Positions 9,110 to 18,118 are shown, numbered from the stretch's first letter. The stretch is 64,000 nucleotides of DNA from an uncultured Anaerolineae bacterium (GCA_938028725.1 CALIMH010000004.1:1-64000); one strand, 5' to 3'. Translations and numbers: made by a program. The notes: generated by a model not told the origin, from the letters alone.

Positions 9110-9862
9110 TCAGGCCGCGCGCGCCTGCGCCGCCAAGTGCCAGGCCGACCTTTCACCGAACGGGGCGACGGGCGCGCTCAGCGCCTGTCCGGTCTCCACG
9201 CAGCGCATCGCATAGCCCAACGCATCCAGGAACGCCCACAGCGCGGCGTAGTCCGCCTGCGGATGGACCTCGATCAGCAAGGCAGGGCGGCAGCGGGCCA
9301 AGGTGCTGGCGCCGCCGCGCAACACGGCCAGCTCGGCGCCTTCCACGTCAATCTTGACAAAATCCGGCGCCGGCAACCCCAACGCCGCGATCAGGCCGTC
9401 GAGCGTCTGCACCGCGACGGCCTGGCCGGTAGGGGTCGCCGTGAGCGCGCCGCGCCCGCTGGCACCGGCCGGCGTCGACAGCCAGGCTGAGCCGACCCGC
9501 TCGCCCAGCGCCAGCTCCACCAGGCGCACGTTGGTCAGCCCATTCAGGGCTAGATTCTCGCGCAGCCGCGCCGCGTTGGACGGATTCGGCTCGCAGGCGA
9601 TCACCCGCCCCGCCGCGCCGACGGCGCGGGCAAAGAACAGCGTGAACACGCCCTCCCAAGCCCCCACATCGTACACCACGCGCCCCGCCCAGGGCTGCTG
9701 CGCCAGCCAGCGCTCCTCCGGCGTCAGCCGGCGGCCGGGCACAAAACCCAGCCCACCTCGCCGCCGCATGCCGCGCGCCAGGCCGCCCCGCGCGACGTAG
9801 GGAAAGTTGAAGAGCGGGCGCAGTAAACGCACCGTAGTATCTCTCATCCAGCTTCGGCGCAT
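9110..9862 (-). CDS. FkbM-family methyltransferase
   Basis: A 250-residue SAM-dependent O-methyltransferase. It has motif I VVYDVGAWEGVFTLFFARAV, the acidic residue in VIACEPNPSNAARL, and the FkbM hallmark FVKIDVEGAELAVLRGG, followed by LLIEVHP. FkbM enzymes methylate hydroxyls of sugars and polyketides. ATG 9862 lies 7 bases beyond a hairpin that should end transcription of the preceding gene, so this gene needs its own promoter; none is convincing. ATG 9847 (MRDTTV) is a second possible start. The sulfotransferase gene starts one base after its stop. Confidence 0.9.
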   Translation of the reverse strand: MRRSWMRDTTVRLLRPLFNFPYVARGGLARGMRRRGGLGFVPGRRLTPEERWLAQQPWAGRVVYDVGAWEGVFTLFFARAVGAAGRVIACEPNPSNAARLRENLALNGLTNVRLVELALGERVGSAWLSTPAGASGRGALTATPTGQAVAVQTLDGLIAALGLPAPDFVKIDVEGAELAVLRGGASTLARCRPALLIEVHPQADYAALWAFLDALGYAMRCVETGQALSAPVAPFGERSAWHLAAQARAA

Positions 9863-9868
9863 AACCGC

Positions 9869-9901
9869 AAAGAAGCGCAGAGAGGGCCTGCCTCTCTGCG
9901 C
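9869..9901 (-). terminator. Rho-independent terminator of the secreted-protein gene
   Basis: A perfect 11-bp stem GCGCAGAGAGG/CCTCTCTGCGC (9875-9885 with 9891-9901) with a 5-base loop is followed on the minus strand by TTCTTT (9874-9869). It lies 22 bases beyond the stop at 9923. This fits an intrinsic terminator that separates the secreted protein from the FkbM gene. Confidence 0.75.
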
Positions 9902-9922
9902 CTCATAACCGTACGGACAGCC

Positions 9923-11599
9923 CTAACGATTTATCCCAAGGTAGGCGTCTGCATCGTCACCCCTGCTTAGCAAGTTGACGAAGGCTCGAATAGGCTGGTC
10001 GCTCGTTGCGATTACGCTGCCCTTGAAGTTGTTGCCCAAGTTCGCCGCCGAGCCGGGAGTCGCACGCGTGTTGTAGCTCACCTGTCCGCCTGCTGGCACA
10101 TTAGCATAGACCTCTGTGTGCGCAAGCACACCAGCCGCTGTGAAGAAGGTCATCGTCACTGTAGATGTAGTGGCACCTACGTTCTGCACTGTCACGCTGG
10201 CGAAAGAGTCCATAACATCAACCGGAGTAGGTACCGTGCCACAACTTGTGCCGCTGCAGACCCGGTCTACCCTTGGCAGCACAACCTTATTAGTGGCGCC
10301 AGCGCTCCCGTAAAGGTTATACCAGCTCGAGTAATTTTGAGGGGGGGCTGGCTGCTGAATCGCGCCATAGCCAACCAGTGGCTGGTTGGACACTATGCGT
10401 GCCGCCCCCTGCCAGTTGCAGTGAGTTGTGCCATCGGGGAGTGGGGTACTGAAATTGTTCCAAATTGGATGGTTTGGCGGAAAGAAGCCGCCGCCGGCAA
10501 AGGTGTTCAACGTGAGGGTGCCGAAGGGCGGAATTTGAACGGTATGACTGAAGTTGGCACTACCTGATGGCGCAGCGGCCCCGCTGCCAGTGTTGTTCGC
10601 TCGGATGAACTCCAGCGTGACGGTGGCCGTGTTTGCTGTGGTGTTCTGCACCGACATATCAGTGAAGAACAGGTATTGCGGGTAGTTCCCGAGAGTACAA
10701 GGCCGCGCCGTGTTAGCGGAGTTTGCACTAGCAATTCGAGCAATGAGTGGCACATACAATGTGGTCGTGGCCTCGCTCGCCGGCATGGCAGTGTAGTCAG
10801 CGACCCAGTTCTGCTTGACCGGCGTCGGACCGATAAACCCATCTACGTTCCACAACTGCTCGGCGACGCCAACGATGGGCTGCGTGGCGGTCACGCGCGC
10901 CGAGAAAGCAATGACGTTCGGCGTAAGGTTCATCCCGCTGGGCAGGTCGGCGTTAACCGCGGTGTCAAACGTGCGCGAGCCGTAGCCGGCCAGGGTGATC
11001 ACGGTCGGCGGGTATATCGTGCCGTCAAAGTTGCGGTAGTTCAGATACACCGTGGCCGTGTTGCCGCTAGTGTTCTGGATGGTGTAGCGCGTGCTCAACT
11101 GCGCCACCGCCGGGTTGCTGGCGCGCTTGACGCGGACAAGTGTGGGGAAGAAGATTTCCGTTGACCCAGAGTTGAAAGCCTCGTAGGCGCTTGATTCCGT
11201 GCCTGGGGACTGGCCAGCAACTGTCTCGGCAATTGGGCGACCTGAATACTTGGTATAAGCAACGGCTACGATGTCCTGGTCTGATGCAAGCACCACGCTA
11301 CCTGACCAGTTATCAGGCAAAAGGCCATCAGGTGCAGCTCCTGCAGTGATGTCCAGACGGGCATTCTGCGATAGCGGTAGAGTGAAACCCGATCCTGCCG
11401 GAGTAGAACCTATGCCAGGATTTCCGTAGTAGGTGGCGCTCACGGTTCCGTTCGACGTGCCCGTGTTCACAACACTGTAGGTGGTCGTACCTGTCCCATA
11501 CTGCGTGATCAAACCACCTTGAGCTTGAGCAATCCCATAAAACCCTATAAGGGACATGCATGCAGCTGTCACTACGCGAAGGAATTTACGGCTTTTCAT
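9923..11599 (-). CDS. Secreted protein with repeated beta-domain units
   Basis: A 558-residue exported protein of unknown function. ATG 11599 is chosen because GAGGAG lies about 9 bases before it; the frame runs on to 11635 without a site. It opens with MKSRKFLRVVTAACMSLIGF and an Ala-X-Ala type cleavage region (GIAQAQG). The mature part repeats a unit of about 100-140 residues containing VQN(T/V)xxxTxTVTLxF, seen as IQNTSGNTATVYLNYRN, VQNTTANTATVTLEFIR and VQNVGATTSTVTMTFFT, each followed by a Gly turn and I(P)xxGxxTxNT. Such repeats suggest beta-sandwich modules at the cell surface. It is rich in Thr, Asn and Ser. Terminators on both sides make it a separate transcription unit. Its G+C is below that of its neighbours. 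Confidence 0.85.
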   Translation of the reverse strand: MKSRKFLRVVTAACMSLIGFYGIAQAQGGLITQYGTGTTTYSVVNTGTSNGTVSATYYGNPGIGSTPAGSGFTLPLSQNARLDITAGAAPDGLLPDNWSGSVVLASDQDIVAVAYTKYSGRPIAETVAGQSPGTESSAYEAFNSGSTEIFFPTLVRVKRASNPAVAQLSTRYTIQNTSGNTATVYLNYRNFDGTIYPPTVITLAGYGSRTFDTAVNADLPSGMNLTPNVIAFSARVTATQPIVGVAEQLWNVDGFIGPTPVKQNWVADYTAMPASEATTTLYVPLIARIASANSANTARPCTLGNYPQYLFFTDMSVQNTTANTATVTLEFIRANNTGSGAAAPSGSANFSHTVQIPPFGTLTLNTFAGGGFFPPNHPIWNNFSTPLPDGTTHCNWQGAARIVSNQPLVGYGAIQQPAPPQNYSSWYNLYGSAGATNKVVLPRVDRVCSGTSCGTVPTPVDVMDSFASVTVQNVGATTSTVTMTFFTAAGVLAHTEVYANVPAGGQVSYNTRATPGSAANLGNNFKGSVIATSDQPIRAFVNLLSRGDDADAYLGINR

Positions 11600-11647
11600 C
11601 TTACTGATTCTCCTCGTGTCTAAAGGTTTTGGCACACGCCTAGTGCG

Positions 11648-11676
11648 AGGATAGGGGACTAACCTAAGAAAATCAA
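11648..11676 (-). promoter_or_regulatory. Candidate promoter of the secreted-protein gene
   Basis: On the minus strand TTGATT (11676-11671) and TATCCT (11653-11648) are separated by exactly 17 bases, matching a sigma-70-type promoter at four of six bases in each box. Transcription would start near 11641 and give a leader of about 42 bases with a strong GAGGAG site before ATG 11599. The -35 box overlaps the arm of the upstream terminator. Confidence 0.5.
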
Positions 11677-11695
11677 TACGCTAAAAGGCGTATTG
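11666..11695 (-). terminator. Terminator overlapping the stop of the GT4 gene
   Basis: CAATACGC and GCGTATTG (11674-11681 and 11688-11695) form a perfect 8-bp stem with a 6-base loop, followed on the minus strand by ATTTTCTT. The TAG stop of the glycosyltransferase (11681-11683) lies inside the hairpin. It would end the long operon coming from about 18.9 kb. Confidence 0.55.
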
Positions 11696-12916
11696 TGCAT
11701 TTTGCAGGCCTGCAGCGTGAAATAAGTAACCTTCTAGCTTTTGGATATCGCTGGATGAGTAGCGCTTTATCCATTGCAGAGCGCGTTTGGCTAGCACATA
11801 GCCCTGTTCTGGATTTTCTAGTAGGCGCAACGCGGCACGCGCCAGGCCCGCAGCGTCATCCGCAATGCATGCTTCCATGTCATTCCGCGCGCCTATGCCG
11901 TCGTTTGCGATGGAGGTCATTATTACGGGACAGCCTCTTGCAAAAGCATTGAGCACTTTTATGTGAATCCCCCCTCCCATGCGCAAGGGGGCGATGAGGA
12001 GACGGCTTTGGTCATATAAGCTCACAACGTCTTCAACAAAGCCGGGGCAGCGTATTTCTGGCGCAAAGCACCAGCGCATGCGATCGGCTGATTCCGTTAT
12101 GCCACTAATGAGCAAAGTCGTTTGTGGACGGTGATGCCGAATGATCGGATAAATTTCTGTTAATAGCCAGTCCAGCGCCTCGCGGGTGCGCGGGTCGCTT
12201 GGATTACCTACATAGAGGAGGTCGTTCTCGGATTGCGTAAGCGCGCGCGCTGTTATGCAAGGCAGGATGTTCTCTCGCGCATCAAACCAAGCTGGCAAAA
12301 CCTTGACCGGGATATGGTTGGGCAAAAAAGCGCGCAAAAACGTTTTGTCGGAGGTGCTGTGGCAGAGCACAAGATCGCTCTGCGAATAAAGACGCAGCTC
12401 GCGCGGTATCGCGATCAGTGCCTCGCGTATCTGCTGCCAATGTTGAAAGGGCAATCGGTCGCGTCTTAGCAGTGCGCGAATGTGTAGTTTGGCGACCACG
12501 TCAATGGCATGAGCGACGAGCACGGGGCGCTTTGTCAAGTGGAGAATGTTACTGACGATTGCTTCCACTACATGTGGCTGTGTTGCGTGGACGACGTCAG
12601 GTCGGAACGTGTCCAGCGCGCGTTTGGCTTCGGCAGCTAACCCGATGCTCCGAACAAAAGCGTATGGCAGGGGATGTTGAACCGAGAGCCACAAGCGCCT
12701 CGCGCGCCGCAACGCGTCGGGGCGCACTGGAGCTGCGAAGACCAAGAAATCACCCAGTGTGTTGAGCAGCGGCTGCTCGTAGTCGCGCACTGGGCACAAA
12801 AAAGCCACTTCCCAGCCGCGCTTGCGCAGGCCTTCCGCATAGTGGAAGAGCAGTTTGCCGCCGGCATGTGGCGCGCACGGGGAGGGAGTGAAATCGGTGG
12901 CAAAGAGGATGCGCAT
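11681..12916 (-). CDS. Family 4 glycosyltransferase
   Basis: A 411-residue GT-B glycosyltransferase beginning at ATG 12916 (MRILFATDFTPSP), four bases after the stop of the phosphodiesterase gene; the upstream extension to 12979 overlaps that gene and is not family-like. The N-terminal half has the acceptor loop PHAGGKLLFHYAEGLRKRGW. The C-terminal half has DLLYVGNPSDPRTREALDWL, IAPLRMGGGIHIKVLNAFA and CPVIMTSIANDGIGA. The GGGIHIKVLNAFA segment replaces the usual E-x7-E and is common in stealth-like or WcaI-like family 4 enzymes. It is the last gene of its operon. Sugar specificity is unknown. Confidence 0.87.
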   Translation of the reverse strand: MRILFATDFTPSPCAPHAGGKLLFHYAEGLRKRGWEVAFLCPVRDYEQPLLNTLGDFLVFAAPVRPDALRRARRLWLSVQHPLPYAFVRSIGLAAEAKRALDTFRPDVVHATQPHVVEAIVSNILHLTKRPVLVAHAIDVVAKLHIRALLRRDRLPFQHWQQIREALIAIPRELRLYSQSDLVLCHSTSDKTFLRAFLPNHIPVKVLPAWFDARENILPCITARALTQSENDLLYVGNPSDPRTREALDWLLTEIYPIIRHHRPQTTLLISGITESADRMRWCFAPEIRCPGFVEDVVSLYDQSRLLIAPLRMGGGIHIKVLNAFARGCPVIMTSIANDGIGARNDMEACIADDAAGLARAALRLLENPEQGYVLAKRALQWIKRYSSSDIQKLEGYLFHAAGLQNAQYAF

Positions 12917-12920
12917 AGGG

Positions 12921-14477
12921 CTAGTCCATATAGCCGAGCGCGCGCAGCCGCGCCCGCAAAAGCGCATCCTCATTCGCATCAGGTATCACTTGCCTGTGAC
13001 TGATGCGAACGCTCCCCTCGGCGATCCCGAAAGCGCGCAGCACCCAGCGCCCAACATCGGCCAAATTGCTAATCGGCTCATCGGGGGGGCGATTGGCGAC
13101 CAGCAGTGCTTGGCTGTTGTGAGTTGCTGTGTACGGGAAAGCATCAGCGCAGAGTGTGTCAGCCGAAACTGCATGGCCCGACAGTGGAATGTGGTTCTGC
13201 AGCGCATGATCAGGAGGGTGAAAGGTGTCCAAGATGATGTCGGGCGCAGCCTCTAAGTGTGGAGAGTTGGGATAGAGGGCCTCGCGTGGCTCAGCGAGGG
13301 CAAAGATAGGCAGACCACTCAACGGATCGCGCAAGTCCAATGTCTCCTTAATAAGTCGAGTGCGCAGCGCTTCGTACTCTATCCCGGGCCGCACAATTCC
13401 CTCTGGTTCACGGCCGGCTAGATTGATGCGGATCCCTCCCGCCTCGGAGAACCAAGCTCGCGTTTGCCTCCAATCCACGCTGCGCACGAAGTTAGCAGCT
13501 TGCAGCCCATGCCTGTCAATAATAGGTCGCTCGCCGAAAATGCGCTGCTTAGCAATGCGTGCCGGCCTCCACTGCCGCAGCGAGTACAACTTTTCTGAGA
13601 CGCTCGCGCCAAGAGCTTTGCTGGACGGCCGTGCGACAAACAGACCGAGCTGTTGCAGCCAAGCGTTGACAAACACCTTGCGACTGCACGGCCCGAAACC
13701 ATGATCAGAAACTAAAATAATCAAGTCAGGACGAGCTGTTTCTAACAGCGCGTCAAGCGCCCGATCAAGAACTTGATAGTGGCGCATGATGCCCTGGGCG
13801 GTACGAGGGGTGGCTGCGCAACGTGCATGGGCTGGGTGCTGTGCATCCATATCGGCCCAAAAGAAGTGTTGCAACCGATCTAACTCGGTGTAGGCGACCA
13901 ACGCAAAGTCCCAGCGCTGCTCCTGCAACAGGTCAAGCGCGATCTCGGTGCGACGCGCCACCTGCGCTTCCATGCGCGCCAGGTATTCCTCGCGGTCCTC
14001 GTCCGGCTCGGGCGGCTCGGCGTCGAGCGGGTAGTCCATTGCGCGCAGCCGCGCGCTGAGGTCAGCCGGGTAGGTGAAGATATGTTCTACGCTGGGGGTC
14101 ATCTGGCCGCACACCAGCGCGCCGCGCAGCGGGCGCGGGGGGTAGGTCATCGGCGCGTTGATCACGACCGAAGTTAAGCCTGCCTCACTAAGCTGCTCCC
14201 ACAGGTAGGGGCGATATGTGCCTGCTGTGGTGTGTAGCCGCGTGTGATAGCTGCCGGGGATGTGGTATGCAAAGCTAAACACGCCATGTGCTGTCGGCGT
14301 GGAAGCCGTTAGTAACGTGGCCCAAGCAGTAGCGCTTTCCGGCCGAACTGTTGAGGCGATCCTAGTGACAAGGCCGCCTTGAGCCAGTCGCTCCAGATTG
14401 GGCATTTGCCCTTGCGCCATGAAATCGGCTATCAGTGATGGCTCGGCACCGTCCCATCCAACTAGCAACAGTCTCAT
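12921..14477 (-). CDS. Alkaline-phosphatase-superfamily phosphodiesterase/nucleotide pyrophosphatase-like protein
   Basis: A 518-residue protein of the type I phosphodiesterase group. It begins LLLVGWDGAEPSLI with the first metal-binding Asp, then MPNLERLAQGG, then the nucleophile region SATAWATLLTASTPTAHGV, YTELDRLQHFFW, and DLIILVSDHGFGP with the metal-binding Asp-His. There is no signal peptide, so it seems cytoplasmic. It lies in the glycan operon and could hydrolyse or transfer a phosphoryl or sulfuryl group on a glycan precursor. This is an inference from context, since the superfamily covers phosphatases, sulfatases and transferases. All key motifs look intact. Confidence 0.82.
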   Translation of the reverse strand: MRLLLVGWDGAEPSLIADFMAQGQMPNLERLAQGGLVTRIASTVRPESATAWATLLTASTPTAHGVFSFAYHIPGSYHTRLHTTAGTYRPYLWEQLSEAGLTSVVINAPMTYPPRPLRGALVCGQMTPSVEHIFTYPADLSARLRAMDYPLDAEPPEPDEDREEYLARMEAQVARRTEIALDLLQEQRWDFALVAYTELDRLQHFFWADMDAQHPAHARCAATPRTAQGIMRHYQVLDRALDALLETARPDLIILVSDHGFGPCSRKVFVNAWLQQLGLFVARPSSKALGASVSEKLYSLRQWRPARIAKQRIFGERPIIDRHGLQAANFVRSVDWRQTRAWFSEAGGIRINLAGREPEGIVRPGIEYEALRTRLIKETLDLRDPLSGLPIFALAEPREALYPNSPHLEAAPDIILDTFHPPDHALQNHIPLSGHAVSADTLCADAFPYTATHNSQALLVANRPPDEPISNLADVGRWVLRAFGIAEGSVRISHRQVIPDANEDALLRARLRALGYMD

Positions 14478-14498
14478 CGCGCTGGCAAATCCGCAAGT

Positions 14499-15485
14499 CT
14501 AAGGTATCGGCGCGGGGGCTGGATTACGGTGATTGGCACTGGTGTTAAAGGTAAGCTGGCGCAGCCCGCTGCCGTCCGCTTTTATAGTGTAAAGTTGCCA
14601 GGTGCCCGTTCCACTGGGTCGGCCGCTGTAGATGATCGTCTGGTTATCCAGCCAACGCGCGTGCGAAGCCTGAGCCGGTGGCTGCGTGATGAAGCGCGGT
14701 GTGCCGCCTTCAGCATCAATGATGGCAAGGACTGCATCAGAACCAGGCAAAGGGTGATGAGCAAAAACAATCCGCTTGCCATCCGGACTGAAGCTGGGTC
14801 GAAAGTCCATTTCGTTTGGCGCATCGAATATCACGCGCACATTGCTGCCATCGGCGTCCATGACATAGATGCCAAAGGTGCCCATGCGATCGCTAGCAAA
14901 GGCAATCTGTTTGCCGTCCGGTGACCAGCTCGGTGCTGCGTCATTGGAGGGGTGGTTGGTGATATTAAGTGGATTCTGCCCATCAGCGTCAGCAACGTAG
15001 ACCTCAAAGTTGCCATCTCGATTGGTGGCGAATGCGATCCGTTTCCCGTCTGGGCTGTAGCGTGGTGAAGTGTTCATTGCATCGCCTCGAGTAGGCAAGA
15101 TTAGGCGCGGCTCGCCTCCGTTGATATCTCTGGTAAAGATTTCAAAGTTGTTTCCGCGCCGACTTCCGCTGATGAAAGCGATGACGCGCCCGTCAGGCGA
15201 CCAGTCTGGCTCAGCATCGCCAGGAGTAGCAGGCTCGGTGAAGGGAGAGATTTCTAGCGTGCCCAGGTCGAGTAGAGCAATGTTGAATGTGCCACTCAGG
15301 TTGTAAGTGAAGGCCACCTTACGACCTCCGGAGGACGTAGCAGGGGCAGATGCCGGCGACGTTGTCAAGGGTGATATGGCAGCAGGTGAAGGAATCAGCG
15401 GTGATTCTAGCGATATGTTGGACTCGCAAGCACTCATGCTACATAACAGAGTCGCGAGCAGAAGGATTCGTGTGACACTTTTCAT
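14499..15485 (-). CDS. PD40/TolB-like beta-propeller lipoprotein
   Basis: A 328-residue lipoprotein. ATG 15485 (MKSVTRILLLATLLCSMSAC) gives a signal peptide with a lipobox ending in Cys20; the longer frame from 15551 has no export signal at its start. A Pro/Ser/Thr-rich linker leads into at least five propeller blades carrying the PD40 signature: PDWSPDGRVIAF, PRYSPDGKRIAFATN, PSWSPDGKQIAFASD, PSFSPDGKRIVFA and ARWLDNQTIIY. Such TolB-like domains usually bind proteins or peptides at the cell surface. Its place among glycan genes suggests a surface role, but the partner is unknown. It follows the methyltransferase gene after 35 bases. Confidence 0.88.
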   Translation of the reverse strand: MKSVTRILLLATLLCSMSACESNISLESPLIPSPAAISPLTTSPASAPATSSGGRKVAFTYNLSGTFNIALLDLGTLEISPFTEPATPGDAEPDWSPDGRVIAFISGSRRGNNFEIFTRDINGGEPRLILPTRGDAMNTSPRYSPDGKRIAFATNRDGNFEVYVADADGQNPLNITNHPSNDAAPSWSPDGKQIAFASDRMGTFGIYVMDADGSNVRVIFDAPNEMDFRPSFSPDGKRIVFAHHPLPGSDAVLAIIDAEGGTPRFITQPPAQASHARWLDNQTIIYSGRPSGTGTWQLYTIKADGSGLRQLTFNTSANHRNPAPAPIP

Positions 15486-15520
15486 ATACCAGTCGTTCTG
15501 TAACTCAACGAGTATACACT

Positions 15521-16315
15521 TTAGCGACGCGCAACCACGGTGTACATCCACTGCCAGCGCTTACGATAGCGCTGGCGATGGATAGTCACATGCTGCCTAT
15601 TGAAGCCTAACACAGCGAGCCAACGTCTCACCGCAGCAGGAGTGATGGCCCACCAAGTTTCGTTAGGCTGCATCTTAACTGGATCGGGTAAGAAGCATAC
15701 GAGAGGTTGTCTGAATAGGCCGCTTGCCAAATACATCAACATCTGCCTTGGCCATAGCAGTTCAGCAACGATCACTGTATCTTTTGCGCTCTCTAGGATG
15801 CGCTGAAGCGCCAAGAATGGATCGCGGAGATGCAGCAGGATTGCACCAAAGATGACAACTTCGAAATCTTGTGATGGCCAGCGAAATGAGTATGCGTCAC
15901 TGTAAATCAGTTTGGCGCGAGAGTTCAGCAGCCGATGGGCGAGCCAAAAGGCGTTGTTGAGCTTTTGGATGCCCTTGCGTCTCTTTTGAAGTTCTGCCTG
16001 CGTATCCATTTGGGCAAACGGGACAATGTCCCAGTCATGCTCTGGGGAGAGGTCAAGCGCCACGACTTCGCTCGCGCCTTGTTGCTCGGCATAAAAGCAC
16101 AGAAAGCCGTCCGCTGTGCCGACATCCAAGACGCGCCTGCCGTTAAAGTTAACCTTCCCCAAATAAGCGCTCACGGTTTGGCGCAAATCCCATTCACCAG
16201 GTACAGTGCCTATACCAGGTAAATCAAAAGTGTGGTAGAAGGCGCATTCCTCAAGGGTTTCCACCTTGAGCGGCGTCGCAAACGAAAGGTGGGGTGGGGT
16301 GCAGGTTGTTCTCAT
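15521..16315 (-). CDS. Class I SAM-dependent methyltransferase (DUF1698-like)
   Basis: A 264-residue methyltransferase with VLDVGTADGFLCFYAE as motif I, VVALDLSPEHDWDIVPF next, FEVVIFGAILLHLRDPFLAL as motif II, and AKDTVIVAELLWP later. The pattern, including a Trp-rich end (WWAITPAAVRRWLAVLGF), resembles DUF1698/CmoB-like enzymes often found in glycan clusters. Its start overlaps the stop of the FkbM gene before it (ATGA at 16312-16315), so the two are translationally coupled. G+C is lower than in the rest of the island. The substrate is unknown. Confidence 0.85.
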   Translation of the reverse strand: MRTTCTPPHLSFATPLKVETLEECAFYHTFDLPGIGTVPGEWDLRQTVSAYLGKVNFNGRRVLDVGTADGFLCFYAEQQGASEVVALDLSPEHDWDIVPFAQMDTQAELQKRRKGIQKLNNAFWLAHRLLNSRAKLIYSDAYSFRWPSQDFEVVIFGAILLHLRDPFLALQRILESAKDTVIVAELLWPRQMLMYLASGLFRQPLVCFLPDPVKMQPNETWWAITPAAVRRWLAVLGFNRQHVTIHRQRYRKRWQWMYTVVARR

Positions 16316-17160
16316 AGGCTCTCACTTGGCAAAAACAGCAAGTTTCCAGCCTCGTAACGATCTGTTTTGCGTATGTGCCTCCGTATTGCGCCGTTATTCC
16401 ACTCGAAAGGAGTATATCGATGTTGGCTCTGTAAGTAGTCAACTACAAAGGCACTACTCGCCGCTCCCTCAACGCTTAAGTCGCCAACTTCAACGATGAG
16501 CGAGGGGCGAATTTGATGAAGCGTTTGTTGCGCGCCTTCGAGTATTGACAGCTCGGCACTCTCTGCGTCGATTTTGATCATATCTGGAGGAAGCTTGTGG
16601 TCCACCACGAATTCATCTATTGAGATTGTAGCTACTTCAACAGTGCGGCACCTGAGCCGGTGCGCATACATCTGCGCCACTCTTGGAGCAAAAAAGGAAT
16701 TGTAAGCGGAGAAGCGCTGGCCATAAAGATGGAAGGGAAGAGTAGAGCGTTGTCGCCATACAGCATATGGAAACGCCATAATCGAAGTGTTGCAGGTGTT
16801 GCGCTTCAGCACGGAGAACGAACTGGGAGTTGGTTCAAAAGCAACTACGCGCCCCGACTCGCCGACACGGCGAAGTGCTAACAATGAAAAGTAGCCGAGG
16901 TGTGCTCCTACGTCAAAAAAGGTTTGACCCTCCTTTAGGAATTGAGAAATAAAGCTTGCGGTAACTTCGTCTATGCGTCCCTTAAGCAGTATTTCCGTAG
17001 AAGCTGCTTCAGGCAGGGTTATCCACATAGACTCTCCCCAAAATGTTGTAGTCGGCACCAAGATGCATCTTCCTGTTAGGCGTTCCCACGCTTTGCTCAA
17101 TAACAGTAGCGCCACCTTCGTAGAGTAGCGCGCAGGGTGCAGACGGCCTGACACTTTCAT
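16312..17160 (-). CDS. FkbM-family methyltransferase
   Basis: A 282-residue methyltransferase with motif I TFFDVGAHLGYFSLLALRRV, VVAFEPTPSSFSVLKRN, and the FkbM signature MIKIDAESAELSILEGAQQ, then LIVEVGD. The Gly usually seen in DVEGAE is Ser here (DAESAE), which is a small departure. It overlaps the preceding glycosyltransferase and the following methyltransferase by four bases each (ATGA), so it is part of a tightly coupled set. It is relatively A+T-rich (about 45% G+C in places), unlike genes near 8 kb. Probably methylates a sugar hydroxyl in the surface glycan. Confidence 0.88.
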   Translation of the reverse strand: MKVSGRLHPARYSTKVALLLLSKAWERLTGRCILVPTTTFWGESMWITLPEAASTEILLKGRIDEVTASFISQFLKEGQTFFDVGAHLGYFSLLALRRVGESGRVVAFEPTPSSFSVLKRNTCNTSIMAFPYAVWRQRSTLPFHLYGQRFSAYNSFFAPRVAQMYAHRLRCRTVEVATISIDEFVVDHKLPPDMIKIDAESAELSILEGAQQTLHQIRPSLIVEVGDLSVEGAASSAFVVDYLQSQHRYTPFEWNNGAIRRHIRKTDRYEAGNLLFLPSESL

Positions 17161-18104
17161 CGCGCAAATCGGATTAGAGAATTTTTAGCATAAGCAAAAG
17201 CTGCTTTCGCTCCAGCTATCAGTGCTTGACGGCTTGTGCGAGCGCGCCGCGAATGGTTTGTTTTTGGGAATGCGCTAAAAGTAAGAAGGCTGATGCTTAA
17301 AAACAGTGTTAGCGCACTTGCCTCGATGAAAGGATGGTATTTATAAAGATAGCGGCACAAACCGCGGACGAATAGAGCAAATTGTCGGTCGCCTAAAGCG
17401 CTGAAAGAAGCGCCACCTACATGGATGACTTTCGCCTGGGCGCACACACCGATCTTCCATCCAGCTTGTTGAGCACGCCGACACCAGTCCATGTCCTCAC
17501 CATAGCCAGGATCAAAACCCTCATCAAATAGCCCAATCCTCTCTATTGCGGCCTGTCGAATTAACATGCACGTCGCTGGCACCCATCCTGCTTCTATATC
17601 CCCATCGTCTTCCCGTACTGGGATTTGACAGCCATGTAAATGGCAAAGACCGCCTCTACCAGCCATCGCTCTCAGCAAGCTGCGAGTTGTTGGAAAGCGG
17701 AACGCAGTCCCCTGGGCGGTGCCATCAACATTGCGCAGATTTGCGCTAATTGCCGCCCAGTGCGCATGGCGCTGCAGTGTGTCAAGTAACAGAGGCAAAG
17801 CCTCTCCAGTCAAGAAGACGTCATTGTTCAGTAGCAGTACGTAGTCTGCCCCACTTCGGAGTGCCAAGTTGGCGTTAGTAGCAAATCCCTTTGTTTGAGT
17901 TTGAGCCAGATAGTCCGCCGCTGGATAGGACTGTTTGACCCATGATTCGGCCTCCTGGCCGGAGTTGTCAATGAAGAGCAGCTTAACCCTTGCTCGCTCA
18001 CCTAATCGGCAAGTTGCCTGTGCAAGATTATCCAGACACTGTTGGAGAATTGGCAGGGGCGCGCCGCTAATTACATTGACAAGGAGGGTGGGCGGAACGT
18101 TCAT
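17157..18104 (-). CDS. Family 2 glycosyltransferase
   Basis: A 315-residue GT-A enzyme starting at ATG 18104 (MNVPPTLLVNVISG). It has YLAQTQTKGFATNANLALRS, DYVLLLNNDVFLTGEALPLL with the metal-binding DxD-like NND, TCMLIRQAAIERIGLFDEGF, and YGEDMDWCRRAQQAGW with the catalytic ED pair. This matches rhamnosyltransferase-like family 2 enzymes. A hydrophobic segment and basic tail at the C-terminus (near residues 265-315) may hold it at the membrane. It is coupled to the FkbM gene that follows. TTG 18113 is an alternative start. Confidence 0.88.
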   Translation of the reverse strand: MNVPPTLLVNVISGAPLPILQQCLDNLAQATCRLGERARVKLLFIDNSGQEAESWVKQSYPAADYLAQTQTKGFATNANLALRSGADYVLLLNNDVFLTGEALPLLLDTLQRHAHWAAISANLRNVDGTAQGTAFRFPTTRSLLRAMAGRGGLCHLHGCQIPVREDDGDIEAGWVPATCMLIRQAAIERIGLFDEGFDPGYGEDMDWCRRAQQAGWKIGVCAQAKVIHVGGASFSALGDRQFALFVRGLCRYLYKYHPFIEASALTLFLSISLLTFSAFPKTNHSRRARTSRQALIAGAKAAFAYAKNSLIRFAR

Positions 18105-18118
18105 GATAACCAACTCGA

